64,000 nucleotides of DNA from Tolypothrix campylonemoides VB511288 (GCA_000828075.3 JXCB02000023.1:1159744-1223743), one strand, 5' to 3'; shown: positions 46,338 to 55,709, counted from the stretch's first letter. Notes: generated by a model not told the origin, from the letters alone. Numbers and translations: made by a program.

Positions 46338-46715
46338 CTACCATAAAGCTCGAACTGGTTCGGTATTCTGATTTGTTTCATTAGGTGATTGATTGCCTGG
46401 TGATTGATTGCCTGGTTGATTGTTGGTACCACCGCTAGTGTCATCTTGAACTTGGTCATTGTTAGAGTTGCTGTTCTGATTTGTCTGGGCAACGTTATTT
46501 CTTTGGTCGTTTGCGGGAGCATTACCAGCGGCAGTGCTATTAACATTGATATTAGCTGGCAGAACTTTTGATTCTTTACCCCTTGGTGCTGATGTTGGTG
46601 CTGGTGCTTGAGCCGTATTATTTCGTCCGTCCATTGGAAAGCTAATACCCAGCAATGTACCAAGCAAAATTGCTAAGCCGCCAGCCATAAGAATAAGTGG
46701 TGTCCATCTACCCAT
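46338..46715 (-). CDS. Membrane-anchored Asn/Gln-rich hypothetical protein
   Basis: 125 residues from ATG 46715, which follows CGGAG by 8 bases. One membrane helix at the N-terminus (TPLILMAGGLAILLGTLLGISF, about 5-26), then a low-complexity Asn/Gln/Ser/Thr-rich tail, likely outside the cytoplasm. It starts 18 bases after the stop of the ferredoxin pseudogene and was probably in the same operon. Function unknown. Confidence 0.65.
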   Translation of the reverse strand: MGRWTPLILMAGGLAILLGTLLGISFPMDGRNNTAQAPAPTSAPRGKESKVLPANINVNSTAAGNAPANDQRNNVAQTNQNSNSNNDQVQDDTSGGTNNQPGNQSPGNQSPNETNQNTEPVRALW

Positions 46716-46732
46716 ATCGTTATTTCTCCGTC

Positions 46733-47070
46733 TTAAACTTTTGATGTCCAAACTATTTGAGAAGCTTGTCCCCAAAATCCATCATATTTTGTAACCTTCA
46801 CATCGCCCAAAACTTTGGTTTGACAGGCTAAATGCAGGTCTATTGTAGAAGAATGGGGAGGTAGTGACCGCCGGGCTTTGTCGCGCCAATGAGCGATGTG
46901 ATAAGCCTTCTACAAGAACTGCACAAGTTCCACAGCTGCTTTCTTAAGCGACAGTTCATAACCTTAGCACCGCTATTGTAGAGGTCAACACCATTTTGCA
47001 GCAATATTTGCCGCAGATTGGCTCCGCGAACGCACTCAATTGTTTTACCTTGAGCTTGTACGTTGGGCAT
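46733..47070 (-). pseudogene. Frame-broken 2Fe-2S ferredoxin gene
   Basis: From ATG 47070, frame 1 gives MPNVQAQGKTIECVRGANLR...VMNCR (41 residues), the start of a plant-type ferredoxin. Thirteen bases (46935-46947) stand where twelve are expected, and GTCAVLVEG continues in the next frame. A second shift near 46890-46900 leads to HWRDKARRSLPPHSS, LACQTKVLGDVKV and FWGQASQIVW, ending in TAA at 46733-46735. The cluster Cys of NCR, CGTC and LACQ are all still encoded, but in three different frames. The gene cannot make ferredoxin as read, unless the shifts are sequencing or assembly errors. Confidence 0.8.
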
Positions 47071-47434
47071 TCGTGAACACGCTCGTTAGCTTGTTGTATT
47101 GTAACAATCCATTTCAATATAGAAAAACACCGAAACACTATATAACAATAGCTAACCTTAGACCTCAAAAAAGTAGACATCTTGCACTCAATAGATTTTT
47201 GTAGGGGGGAACAACTAAGAAGTCGCTATTCTAGGAACTTAGAAATCCCAACTGCATTCTATATTCTGCTTTTTGTTTCCTTTATCCGGCTCAGCACTCT
47301 TATTGAGTGAGCCTAAGCAACGGTAAAATCTTTTTTTAAGAACTAAACAAGTATCCTGTAGTACTTTCGTTTTGCCCTATCCTTAACTGTACTTACGCAT
47401 TGCCTTAAAATTTGTCTCCAAGAGTTCCTATTTT
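47071..47434. other. Divergent intergenic region before cimA
   Basis: About 360 bases with no gene. It holds the promoters for the ferredoxin remnant (left) and cimA (right). No clear promoter elements or structures were recognised. Confidence 0.4.
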
Positions 47435-49108
47435 ATGACTGCAAATTCCTCACCCCAACTTTGGATCTATGACACGACGCTACGGGATGGCACTCAACGC
47501 GAAGGGTTATCGGTGTCGATAGAAGATAAGTTACGCATTGCCCGCAGGCTGGATCAACTTGGAATTCCTTTCATAGAAGGTGGTTGGCCTGGGGCAAATC
47601 CTAAGGATGTACAATTTTTCTGGCATCTCCAAGAAGAACCGCTGACTCAAGCAGAGATTGTTGCCTTTTGCTATACCCGACGCCCTCAAAAAACAGCAGC
47701 AGATGATCCCATGTTGCAAGCAATTCTTGCTGCTGGTACCCGTTGGGTGACAATTGTTGGCAAGTCTTGGGATTTACATGTCACAGAAGGACTCAGGACA
47801 ACTCTTGCAGAAAATTTGGCAATGATACAGGATACGATTGAGTATCTTCGCTCTCAAGGGCGTCGCATTATATACGATGCAGAACACTGGTTTGATGGCT
47901 ACAAGCAAAATCCAGATTATGCTTTACAGACATTACACACAGCAATCTCTGCTGGTGCTGAATGGATAGTTCTTTGCGACACTAATGGCGGCGTTTTACC
48001 TCACGAAATTACTCAAATTGTCACAGATGTGGTCAACGCGATCGGGGATTGGGGGCTGGCGACTGGGAAAGATTCCCAATCCCCAATCCCTAATCGCCAA
48101 TCACCAATCCCTCAGATAGGAATTCATACTCATAACGATTCAGATACGGCAGTTGCCAACGCCTTAGCTGGTGTCATGGCAGGAGTGAAGATGGTTCAAG
48201 GTACCATTAACGGGTATGGTGAACGCTGCGGCAATGCCAATCTCTGTTCGTTGATTCCCAACTTACAACTCAAGCTGGGCTACAAGTGTATTGAAGATAA
48301 CCGATTGTCTCAACTGACAGAAACGAGCCGCTTCGTGAGTGAAGTTGTAAATCTTGCTCCTGATGAACATGCTCCGTTTGTCGGACGTTCGGCTTTTGCT
48401 CACAAAGGTGGTCTTCATGTATCGGCGGTGGAACGCAATCCTCAGACTTACGAACATATGCAACCGGAACAAGTCGGAAACCGCCGCCGGATCGTGATTT
48501 CTGAACAGTCTGGAGTCAGTAATGTTTTAGCCAAGGCACGCACTTTTGGGATTGAACTTGATAAAAATAACCCCACAACAGGGCAAATCCTGCAACGTCT
48601 CAAAGTTTTGGAAAGCGAAGGATTTCAATTTGAAGCAGCGGAGGCAAGTTTTGAGTTGTTGATGCGCGAAGCTTTAGGCAGTCGCCAGGTTTTCTTTGAA
48701 ATCAAAGGTTTCCAAGTTCATTGTGACTTGGTTGAGGGGAAAGAAACTTCTAATGCTCTTGCCACTGTCAAAGTCGCTGTCAACGGTAGGGATATTCTAG
48801 AAGCTGCCGAAGGAAACGGACCTGTTGCCGCTTTGGATGCCGCTTTACGCAAGGCTTTAATAAATTTCTATCCGCAAATGGCTTCCTTTGAGTTGACAGA
48901 TTATAAAGTGCGGATTCTCAACGGACACACGGGGACAAGAGCGAAAACCCGCGTTTTGGTAGAGTCGGGTAACGGTCATCAACGCTGGGCAACGGTTGGT
49001 GTTTCCACCAATATTTTAGAGGCGTCTTATCAAGCAGTGGTAGAAGGTTTGGAATATGGTCTTCTGTTGCACTCTCAAGCTGAAGCGGTTTTGAGTACTT
49101 CGAGTTGA
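47435..49108 (+). CDS. cimA: Citramalate synthase
   Basis: 557 residues. HMGL-like TIM barrel with DTTLRDGTQREGLS (metal and catalytic Arg/Asp region), GGWPGANPKD, HTHNDSDTAVANAL (metal His) and GTINGYGERCGNANL, followed by the LeuA-type C-terminal regulatory domain. The GGWPG form marks citramalate rather than isopropylmalate synthase. It condenses pyruvate with acetyl-CoA in the threonine-independent route to isoleucine, known in cyanobacteria. About 24 residues (about 203-226, GDWGLATGKDSQSP then IPNRQSP) come from a heptamer palindrome inserted in frame (48041-48113). Confidence 0.92.
   Translation: MTANSSPQLWIYDTTLRDGTQREGLSVSIEDKLRIARRLDQLGIPFIEGGWPGANPKDVQFFWHLQEEPLTQAEIVAFCYTRRPQKTAADDPMLQAILAAGTRWVTIVGKSWDLHVTEGLRTTLAENLAMIQDTIEYLRSQGRRIIYDAEHWFDGYKQNPDYALQTLHTAISAGAEWIVLCDTNGGVLPHEITQIVTDVVNAIGDWGLATGKDSQSPIPNRQSPIPQIGIHTHNDSDTAVANALAGVMAGVKMVQGTINGYGERCGNANLCSLIPNLQLKLGYKCIEDNRLSQLTETSRFVSEVVNLAPDEHAPFVGRSAFAHKGGLHVSAVERNPQTYEHMQPEQVGNRRRIVISEQSGVSNVLAKARTFGIELDKNNPTTGQILQRLKVLESEGFQFEAAEASFELLMREALGSRQVFFEIKGFQVHCDLVEGKETSNALATVKVAVNGRDILEAAEGNGPVAALDAALRKALINFYPQMASFELTDYKVRILNGHTGTRAKTRVLVESGNGHQRWATVGVSTNILEASYQAVVEGLEYGLLLHSQAEAVLSTSS
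48041..48113 (+). repeat. GGGGATTGGGG/CCCCAATCCC palindrome inside cimA
   Basis: GGGGATTGGGGGCTGG and its partial inverse CCCAATCCCCAATCC, the same heptamers as the intergenic arrays, lie within the cimA reading frame. Confidence 0.8.
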
Positions 49109-49369
49109 AAATCCGCCAAGTCGCGTACCAGAAGGAGAATTCTCAAGTCTCCTCTGATTTATGCTCTCGTTCTGAGTTCTGATTTCTGACTCCTCTGGTT
49201 ATGAGTTCTTTCAAAAGTCCAATTGCCAATCTCAGACAATTTATTGAAACTCCCACACCACGAAGGTGATTGGCAATTTGGTTGAACAATTCACTGTATG
49301 TTAGTTGTGGTTGTTAGTTGTTTAATAACCACTCACCGCTCACTGCTCACAGCTCACAGCTCACTTCTC

Positions 49370-49603
49370 TTACGAGAAACTTTCCCATGCTTGAGCAACG
49401 AGTTGGCTCAGCCAGCGTCTTTGTTGTAGATCTAGCAGGCTATCGTCAGCGAGCACCTGGGCAGTTAACTCTTCTAACGATTGACCCTGAGAACGAACAA
49501 TTTTGATGACACCAGCGATCGCAGCAGCAACCAATTCTTCATCAATCGGCTCTTGTCTCAAGGCAACGATTTCTTGTGGACTGTCTGGGATGGGATAATT
49601 CAT
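49370..49603 (-). CDS. Small conserved hypothetical protein
   Basis: 77 residues, ATG 49603. All-helical, acidic, with IDEELVAAAIAGVIKIVRSQGQSLEELTAQVLADDSLLD and a Trp-containing C-terminus (RWLSQLVAQAWE). No family or function recognised; the pattern is typical of small cyanobacterial conserved proteins. No ribosome-binding site is visible. Confidence 0.55.
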   Translation of the reverse strand: MNYPIPDSPQEIVALRQEPIDEELVAAAIAGVIKIVRSQGQSLEELTAQVLADDSLLDLQQRRWLSQLVAQAWESFS

Positions 49604-49763
49604 GGCGTACGTTTAAAGAAACAAAGAATGAACAAGAAATGTGAGAAACTCTTAATATTTCTTTACTGAATTTTCATTCAACCGATACGGCGGAGTTTAC
49701 CATACTTTATTCCTTTGTTAAATCGGTCTTAATTTATAGATTTATCGGAGATTTTAGAAAAAA

Positions 49764-51896
49764 ATGCAAGAGATTCTTTACCTAGAAATCCCTACTCCCG
49801 AGACAACCGCTGTATGCAACTGGCTACATACTGACTTTGAACCAGGAATTGGAGAAAAAGTACTCACCCCGCAAGGCTTTCGCTTAAGAGTTTCTGATAC
49901 TACAACTAGTACTGGGGCTATTTCGGAAAAGCTACCGGTTGAACTTTCTGTCTTCATCTGGTCAGTGCAGCGAACGACATATTTAAAAGCCTTCCGTTGG
50001 GCAGAGAAAGCCTTTCCCAAAGAGCAACAAATTCTTAAAAAGCTCACCACTGGGTTGAGAAGTCGCTTCCCCCATGAATACCCTGAACCGCCAACGCTAG
50101 ATTTGTCTAGGCAATCAATTTTTGAAGCGCTTGCTCCCTACTACCCGCTAACCGTCAAATATTTTCAAAAAATGCCCAACGGCGAATATGACTTGAAGCG
50201 AGCCTACTGGTGGGAGCAGCGATGGCGCGAAGGCGTACGCAATCCCCAGCAGCCGCGTCAAGTAGTGTTTTCCCATGTAGGGGCAGTAGAAGAAGATAAG
50301 ACAGTAACATCCCCCTCCCTCCCTCCCTCCCTCCCTCCCTCATCCTCACCCCAATACGACCTCATCTACATCGGCGGAGCGCTCGGGGTTATCCATGCAG
50401 CAGTCATGGCAAAACTGGGCTATCGAGTGCTGCTGTTAGAACGATTGCCTTTTGGGCGAATGAACCGAGAATGGAATATTTCGCGCGATGAGATTCAAAG
50501 TTTACTCAACTTGGGTTTGGTGACGACTGCAGAAGTGGAATCGATTATTGCACGGGAGTACAAAGACGGATTTAATAAATTTTTTGATGCTAATAATCCC
50601 AGCCACCTAAAAGCGCCTGTTTTACACACCCCTACAGTGCTAAATGTGGCTTTAGATTCTGAAAAATGGTTGCAAATGTGTGGGCAAAAGCTGCAAGCCG
50701 CAGGTGGTGAAATCTGGGATCAGACAGAGTTCATTCGAGCAGATGTATATGATGCACGAATTATCGTTACTGTCAAGGACTTAACCAGTCAAATACAGAA
50801 GCAAGTGAGTGGGCGACTGGTAGTGGATGCGATGGGAACAGCTTCACCAATTGCATGGCAATTGAATGGTGGTCGTGCTTTCGACAGTGTTTGCCCGACT
50901 GTGGGAGCAGTGGTTGAGCGGGGATTTGAACCGGGAGTATGGGATTCTCAGTATGGCGATGTGCTATATAGTCATGGGGATATTTCGCGAGGAAGGCAGT
51001 TGATTTGGGAGTTGTTTCCTGGAGCAGATGAAGAATTAACGATTTATTTATTTCATTACCACCAAGTCAATCCCAAAAACCCCGGTTCCTTGTTGGAGAT
51101 GTACGAGGACTTTTTCACGATTTTGCCAGAGTACCGCCGCTGCGATATGGATAAGTTGGTGTGGAAAAAGCCGACTTTTGGATATATACCGGGGCATTTT
51201 AGTGTAGGGAGTCGCGATCGCACTGTTGCTTTTGACCGTTTGATTGCGATCGGCGATGCAGCATCACTCCAGTCTCCCTTAGTTTTCACTGGCTTTGGTT
51301 CTTTGGTTCGCAACCTAGAACGCTTGACAACTCTTTTAGATACCGTCCTCAAACATGACTTGCTGAGTTTCCGCCATTTAAACCAAATTCGCGCCTTTCA
51401 AAATAATATTGCCGTCACTTGGATGTTTTCCAAAGGGATGATGGTTCCTACTGGCAAATTTATACCACCCCAGCGAATCAACTCTATGCTCAACAACTTT
51501 TTTGGGCTGTTGGCAGATGAACCTCTAGAGGTGGCAGATAATTTCATTAAAGATAGATTCGATTGGTTGACCTTTAATCGGCTAGCGATTAAAGCAGCTC
51601 TCAACAATCCTGCATTGCTACTGTGGATTTGGGAACTTGCAGGTGCTAAGGATTTACTGAGATGGACTGGCAACTATTTTGACTTTAGTCGCCATGCTCT
51701 TGTACGCACTTTGCTAAGTGGATGGTTCCCACGCTTTCTTCGGCAAATTGGTCTTTGGCTGGAACCCCGATATCCAGCATTGTGGTTACGGTTATTAGCA
51801 ATTAGCTATGCTCTCACCACAGGCATTGCACGTCCCCAAAATTCAGTAGCTCAAGTTACATCGAAAACGAGACTTCAAAAGCCAAAAGCCATTTAG
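49764..51896 (+). CDS. CruA/CruP-like FAD-dependent carotenoid enzyme
   Basis: 710 residues, ATG 49764. After a 190-residue N-terminal region, a Rossmann FAD motif (YDLIYIGGALGVIHAAVMAKLG, about 196-217), GRLVVDAMGTASPIAW, LIAIGDAASLQSPLVFTGFGSLVRN (the second FAD signature) and a C-terminal region with two predicted membrane-associated helices match the CruA/CruP lycopene cyclase family of cyanobacteria. CruA cyclises lycopene; CruP limits epoxide damage. Which of the two it is cannot be settled. About 16 residues (about 181-196, [12 protein letters not shown]) come from a CCCT repeat tract at 50310-50345. Confidence 0.82.
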   Translation: MQEILYLEIPTPETTAVCNWLHTDFEPGIGEKVLTPQGFRLRVSDTTTSTGAISEKLPVELSVFIWSVQRTTYLKAFRWAEKAFPKEQQILKKLTTGLRSRFPHEYPEPPTLDLSRQSIFEALAPYYPLTVKYFQKMPNGEYDLKRAYWWEQRWREGVRNPQQPRQVVFSHVGAVEEDKTVTSPSLPPSLPPSSSPQYDLIYIGGALGVIHAAVMAKLGYRVLLLERLPFGRMNREWNISRDEIQSLLNLGLVTTAEVESIIAREYKDGFNKFFDANNPSHLKAPVLHTPTVLNVALDSEKWLQMCGQKLQAAGGEIWDQTEFIRADVYDARIIVTVKDLTSQIQKQVSGRLVVDAMGTASPIAWQLNGGRAFDSVCPTVGAVVERGFEPGVWDSQYGDVLYSHGDISRGRQLIWELFPGADEELTIYLFHYHQVNPKNPGSLLEMYEDFFTILPEYRRCDMDKLVWKKPTFGYIPGHFSVGSRDRTVAFDRLIAIGDAASLQSPLVFTGFGSLVRNLERLTTLLDTVLKHDLLSFRHLNQIRAFQNNIAVTWMFSKGMMVPTGKFIPPQRINSMLNNFFGLLADEPLEVADNFIKDRFDWLTFNRLAIKAALNNPALLLWIWELAGAKDLLRWTGNYFDFSRHALVRTLLSGWFPRFLRQIGLWLEPRYPALWLRLLAISYALTTGIARPQNSVAQVTSKTRLQKPKAI
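50310..50345 (+). repeat. CCCT polypyrimidine tract inside the CruA/CruP-like gene
   Basis: CCTCCCTCCCTCCCTCC tract read as SLPPSLPP just before the FAD motif. Confidence 0.8.
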
Positions 51897-51938
51897 TTCT
51901 TTGTCATGAGTCAAAAATTCTTAACTAATGACTAATAA

Positions 51939-53375
51939 CTAATGACTCTTTGGTCTAAAATTTGGTAGCTCCACAGCAGCCAAAGATTTTCGCCGCTTAG
52001 GTGGACGCTGCGGGTAAAGCACCGGGGACGGAGAGTTGGAGTTGGTATCGTAGTTGGTCGGTTGAGAGTCAGTATTTTCTGACAATTCCACAGATGACAA
52101 TTGCGATACCTGTATCCAATAGTCCTCTGTTTCCTCTGGAGAATCAATACTTAGTGATGTTTTAAGTGATGTTTTAGCAGTTTCTGGTTCCGAAGCCAGG
52201 GGTATTGCAGAAGTTTCCCAAATAGCCTCAGACGCCACGGTACTGGTTGCATCGTTTTCAGCAGGAGGCTGTGCAGATGTGGACACAGGCTTAGCAACGA
52301 AAAACATTTGGATCACATCGTCCAATTGCTCTTCTAGGCTTGTTGAAGCCGAAGATGAAACTGTTTCAATTTCTGGTTCTGGTGTGTCAGCTGGTTGCGT
52401 GTGTGTAGGTGTTTCTTCTGGAACTGAAGTGTCCCAACTAGACGATGCATTAGGTGTGGAATGATCCCATTGATGTGGGGGTGATGCGATCGCTTCCCCG
52501 CAAGGATTATCTACACTATCCGTAAAAAATTCAGATTCCCCTGACCAAGGTTGAATCGGTTGCGCTTGGGAAAACAAAAAGCTAGAGTGCTTAGATGGTT
52601 TTGTTTGACTGCTGTTTATGTCATTATGATCAAGGGAATCGTAGCTGGGGACTGGTGTTTCCAGACACTTTTCCAAAGCTGCTTTAAATTGTAGAGTCTG
52701 GCGTTGTTGTCGCATCAGCCTCGTCCGTAACTCTCGACAAGAGTTTTCTGATTGCAAAAGCTGGTGAGACTGTTCGTTGCAGGTGGATGTCATCAGCGTA
52801 CATTCCCGCTCTAATTGAGCAAGGCGTTGTTGGCTAATTTCTAGCTGCGCTTTGTAATTTTCAATCAAACTTTCCTGACGCTGAACCGTTTGCACAGCAG
52901 TTTCCAACTGTTGAAATAAGGAATTTACTTGCTGTTGAGCTGCAGTAAGTTCCTGAGTTTGTTGGTTAAGCATCGACTCTGCTACACTTGAGCGCTTTTT
53001 CTGCCACTGCAAAGCCATCTCTGACTCAGTCAAGGTAGCTTTTAGCTCCTCTACTTTGTCATACAATTCATTATTGGCAGAACGTAATTCTTGATTCAAC
53101 TCCAGTAATTTCTGGAATTCAGCGTCTATGAGTTGTTGTTTTTCGCTGTTAGGTTCTGCAACCCAGTCTTGCTCGTGTGCATCTTGTTCTGATGCAATTT
53201 CGCTTTCGCACTGGTTGTTTTGTGTTGGTGCCAGTAGTGGCTGTTTAGCAACACCAGTGTTTCCACTGTTGTTAACTGAGTAAAATGGACAACTGACCTG
53301 CTCCGGTTGCAGCGAATAGGTAGTTGTTAGGGGTTCAACAAAATCCCCATTGTTTGGGGTGTCAGTTTGATTCAT
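51939..53375 (-). CDS. Long coiled-coil hypothetical protein
   Basis: 478 residues from ATG 53375 (an in-frame GTG at 53387 adds 4). Disordered N-terminus, heptad coiled coil at about 75-240 (ELRSANNELYDKVEELKA; QQQVNSLFQQLETAVQTVQRQ), then a Ser/Thr/Glu-rich tail ending in a basic PQRPPKRRKS. No enzyme motif. Cyanobacterial coiled-coil proteins of this kind often act in cell shape or compartment organisation, but no link can be shown here. Confidence 0.7.
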   Translation of the reverse strand: MNQTDTPNNGDFVEPLTTTYSLQPEQVSCPFYSVNNSGNTGVAKQPLLAPTQNNQCESEIASEQDAHEQDWVAEPNSEKQQLIDAEFQKLLELNQELRSANNELYDKVEELKATLTESEMALQWQKKRSSVAESMLNQQTQELTAAQQQVNSLFQQLETAVQTVQRQESLIENYKAQLEISQQRLAQLERECTLMTSTCNEQSHQLLQSENSCRELRTRLMRQQRQTLQFKAALEKCLETPVPSYDSLDHNDINSSQTKPSKHSSFLFSQAQPIQPWSGESEFFTDSVDNPCGEAIASPPHQWDHSTPNASSSWDTSVPEETPTHTQPADTPEPEIETVSSSASTSLEEQLDDVIQMFFVAKPVSTSAQPPAENDATSTVASEAIWETSAIPLASEPETAKTSLKTSLSIDSPEETEDYWIQVSQLSSVELSENTDSQPTNYDTNSNSPSPVLYPQRPPKRRKSLAAVELPNFRPKSH

Positions 53376-53825
53376 CACTCTCTTCACCCACCAGCCTTAA
53401 ATTACAAAGCAGAGACCGCAGTAGCATGACATATAAATGCTGCCTCCTTAAAAGAGACTATCGAAAGCAAGTTTAGCTTCTTGTGTGATTAAGTCACTAA
53501 ACATGAGCTTAGTTATAGCTTTTCCTCACTGTTACTTGCAAAAAAATACAGAATAAAAAAATACTCCCGTTTTTGAAAAAAGCAACATATGCCGTTGAAT
53601 CATCTCACCCTGTTTATCTCTGCTAAACAGTTGTAGCAGTTTTTCTTTGGAAAAATACAATGATGATGTTGGGACAGTGTTGTAGTTTGATAGATCTGTA
53701 AATCAAAGCGAGAAAACATATACTCGTGAGTATCTTACCATCAGAGGTGCGAATTTGTATTAATTTCTATCAAGCTACGGGTTGACATGGTAATAGAAAA
53801 GTGATATTGAAGTGTCTCTATAGGA

Positions 53826-53937
53826 CAATACGGTTCAGTTAAGCATTTTTTTCTTCTCTCTGTGTCCTCTGCGCCTCTGCGGTTCTTTAAAAAAATTGAC
53901 TTTGACAAAGAGTTTCAGCCCTAACTGAACCGTATTG
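53826..53937. mobile_element. 112-bp MITE with 16-bp TIRs and 10-bp target duplication
   Basis: Terminal inverted repeats CAATACGGTTCAGTTA (53826-53841) and its exact inverse (53922-53937). The flanks carry an identical 10-base direct repeat, CTCTATAGGA, at 53816-53825 and 53938-53947, directly abutting the element. It has no coding capacity. The internal part holds CTGCGCCTCTGCGG. A TSD of 10 bases points to mobilisation by an IS4-like or similar transposase. Confidence 0.85.
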
Positions 53938-54050
53938 CTCTATAGGAAACCACTAAAAAAGCGATCGCCTTTATTCTTGCGATTAACTAGTACAACGCGG
54001 CGTAAATAGGGCAACCATTTAAAATCCCTGAAAACCTCATTCCATAATAC

Positions 54051-54080
54051 TTTTGACTTTTGACTTTTGACTTTTGACTT
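54051..54080. repeat. TTTTGAC heptamer array, four copies
   Basis: Four tandem copies of the 7-base unit TTTTGAC in the spacer before the 54129 gene's stop. Confidence 0.75.
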
Positions 54081-54128
54081 CCGCCTTGCGGTACTAGTAC
54101 TCCCCCTGCTTTCATCTCCCCTTCTTGT

Positions 54129-55631
54129 TCACGGCAGCCAACGGGGATGAAATCCAACTAGGGGAAGTTGTTCTGGCTTAATCTCGTTTGCCGCAGCAGG
54201 GTCAGAAATGGGCAGCAGGGGCATTAACCACAGGCTACTGGTAGCTATTGTCTGTCCGTCATCAGTTGTTAACATATTTGCTTGTGATGAGCCGATGGGG
54301 GTTGTCTGCGGTACAACTTGGTCAAATAACAACCCCAAACCATCAGGTGCTAAACTCATTTCTACATTCCGTTGGTCGGGGGGTAATACCAGCAGTGGTT
54401 TTTGTTGCCCACTTTTGAGGTCGATCGCCACTAAATATGGCTGTTCCTGATACACTTCTCCTGGCAAGAGCTGAGTTAACAAGCAGTAAAGGGTGGGTGA
54501 GGCGGTATCAAACTGGCAGCTAACAATTGAGCCTTTGGTACGTAGCATTTGTTTTTGCACGCCTTGGTTAGTCACCAGAAACAAATCTCGGGTGTAATCT
54601 GAATTAAACTTGACCATTGCCGCTTGCGAACCATCCTTAGAGAAAGCCTGCACTAAGCCAAACTGTGGTAAAAAATCTAGGGGTTTGCTGGTCTCTGCTT
54701 CTAGGGCTAATATTGCTGCACCTTGACCTTGGGCTACTGCGACAGCTTTACTATCCGGTGTGATGATAAAGTCTCCCCCTGGTTGGCTTTTGAGACGTTT
54801 AAGGGTTGGTTTCTCTTGAGAATTTTCGCTGTTTACCGGCATAAACCACAGCCCAAAGTCGCCTGGATCATCTTTTTTCCCTCGTTGGACAACAAGAATT
54901 TTTCCATCAGGCGATAAGTCAAATTTCAGGTTTTGATATTCCTTATTATCTAAAAGTAAGTCAACTCTACCTGGTGCTTCTGCTTGTTTTTCAGATTGTG
55001 CAGAAATACCAGTTGTGACAGTATAAATCTGAGATGAAAGTAAGTCTTGGTTTCCGAGTTTGCGAGCAGAAAATAAAATTTTATCCCCATTTGGAAAGGG
55101 CTTAAAATCCATCACAAGTAAATCTTTAGGCGTGAGTACCTTTTTTTGTTGTTGGGTGAGGTTGTAGAGAACTAATCGCCCTTTGTCTTGTTGATCTGCT
55201 CCGACGTAAAGAATGACGCGATCGCGTGTGCGGAAACTTCCTGTAAACGGTTGTATTTGTCTGTTTGTTCCTTCTTGTTCCGAAAATTTATCGTTGGCTC
55301 CCTGCAACTGTACTTTGTACGTTGTTCCATAAGGGGCTGGTGTCACGAGTGTGTAAACCATCCGCCGTCCTGCCCAACTCATTTTACCTGCTAAGGGCGG
55401 CTCAATTTTTATGTTATCCTCAACGCTTTTTGAGTCCATTGGACGACTAAAGGTGAGAGTGAAGGATATATCATCTGCTCCAACTTCTTGGTTCTGCCAG
55501 CTAAAATGACGCACACTCGGCTTAACTGCATCACCTTGTAACATCAATAGCCCAATCAGCAGACTGAGGATGAGCATCAGCCCTATAGCAATACGATCTA
55601 ATGGTTGGAAAAATGTTTTACTCGTAGTCAT
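54129..55631 (-). CDS. Membrane-anchored protein with Ig-like domain and beta-propeller
   Basis: 500 residues, ATG 55631. One N-terminal membrane helix (about 13-31, IAIGLMLILSLLIGLLML) followed by an extracytoplasmic part: a Big_5/SbsA-like Ig domain (about 40-135, DDISFTLTFSRPMDSKSVEDNIKIEPP...YKVQL), then a roughly 340-residue beta-propeller with PD40/WD40-like units (LSPDGKILVVQ, ITPDSKAVAVA, LAPDGLGLLFD). Similar in layout to TolB-like periplasmic proteins. Function unknown. Its start codon lies in an ACTAATG heptamer array that also sets up short upstream frames. Confidence 0.75.
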   Translation of the reverse strand: MTTSKTFFQPLDRIAIGLMLILSLLIGLLMLQGDAVKPSVRHFSWQNQEVGADDISFTLTFSRPMDSKSVEDNIKIEPPLAGKMSWAGRRMVYTLVTPAPYGTTYKVQLQGANDKFSEQEGTNRQIQPFTGSFRTRDRVILYVGADQQDKGRLVLYNLTQQQKKVLTPKDLLVMDFKPFPNGDKILFSARKLGNQDLLSSQIYTVTTGISAQSEKQAEAPGRVDLLLDNKEYQNLKFDLSPDGKILVVQRGKKDDPGDFGLWFMPVNSENSQEKPTLKRLKSQPGGDFIITPDSKAVAVAQGQGAAILALEAETSKPLDFLPQFGLVQAFSKDGSQAAMVKFNSDYTRDLFLVTNQGVQKQMLRTKGSIVSCQFDTASPTLYCLLTQLLPGEVYQEQPYLVAIDLKSGQQKPLLVLPPDQRNVEMSLAPDGLGLLFDQVVPQTTPIGSSQANMLTTDDGQTIATSSLWLMPLLPISDPAAANEIKPEQLPLVGFHPRWLP

Positions 55632-55681
55632 TAGTTATTAGTCATTAGTCATTAGTTATTAGTCATTAGTTATTAGTCATT
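55629..55681 (-). repeat. TAGTCAT heptamer array at a start codon
   Basis: TAGTCAT/TAGTTAT units. On the minus strand they read ACTAATGACTAATG and include the ATG of the 54129-55631 gene. Confidence 0.75.
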
Positions 55682-55709
55682 TTGATGACTTTAGACTATC
55701 AACTCTTAA

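Larger units (their letters stand above)
53376..54128. other. Intergenic region with MITE and heptamer array
   Basis: About 750 bases without a gene. It contains the MITE at 53826-53937, a TTTTGAC array at 54051-54080 and AT-rich DNA before it. Confidence 0.6.

Noticed and set aside
46140-46340. TPP riboswitch for thiO-thiG
   Set aside because: Looked for a thi-box leader upstream of the start; only heptamer repeats are found.
46334-46663. Minus-strand frame overlapping the Asn/Gln-rich gene
   Set aside because: The 46338-46715 frame has a ribosome-binding site and a membrane anchor; this one has neither.
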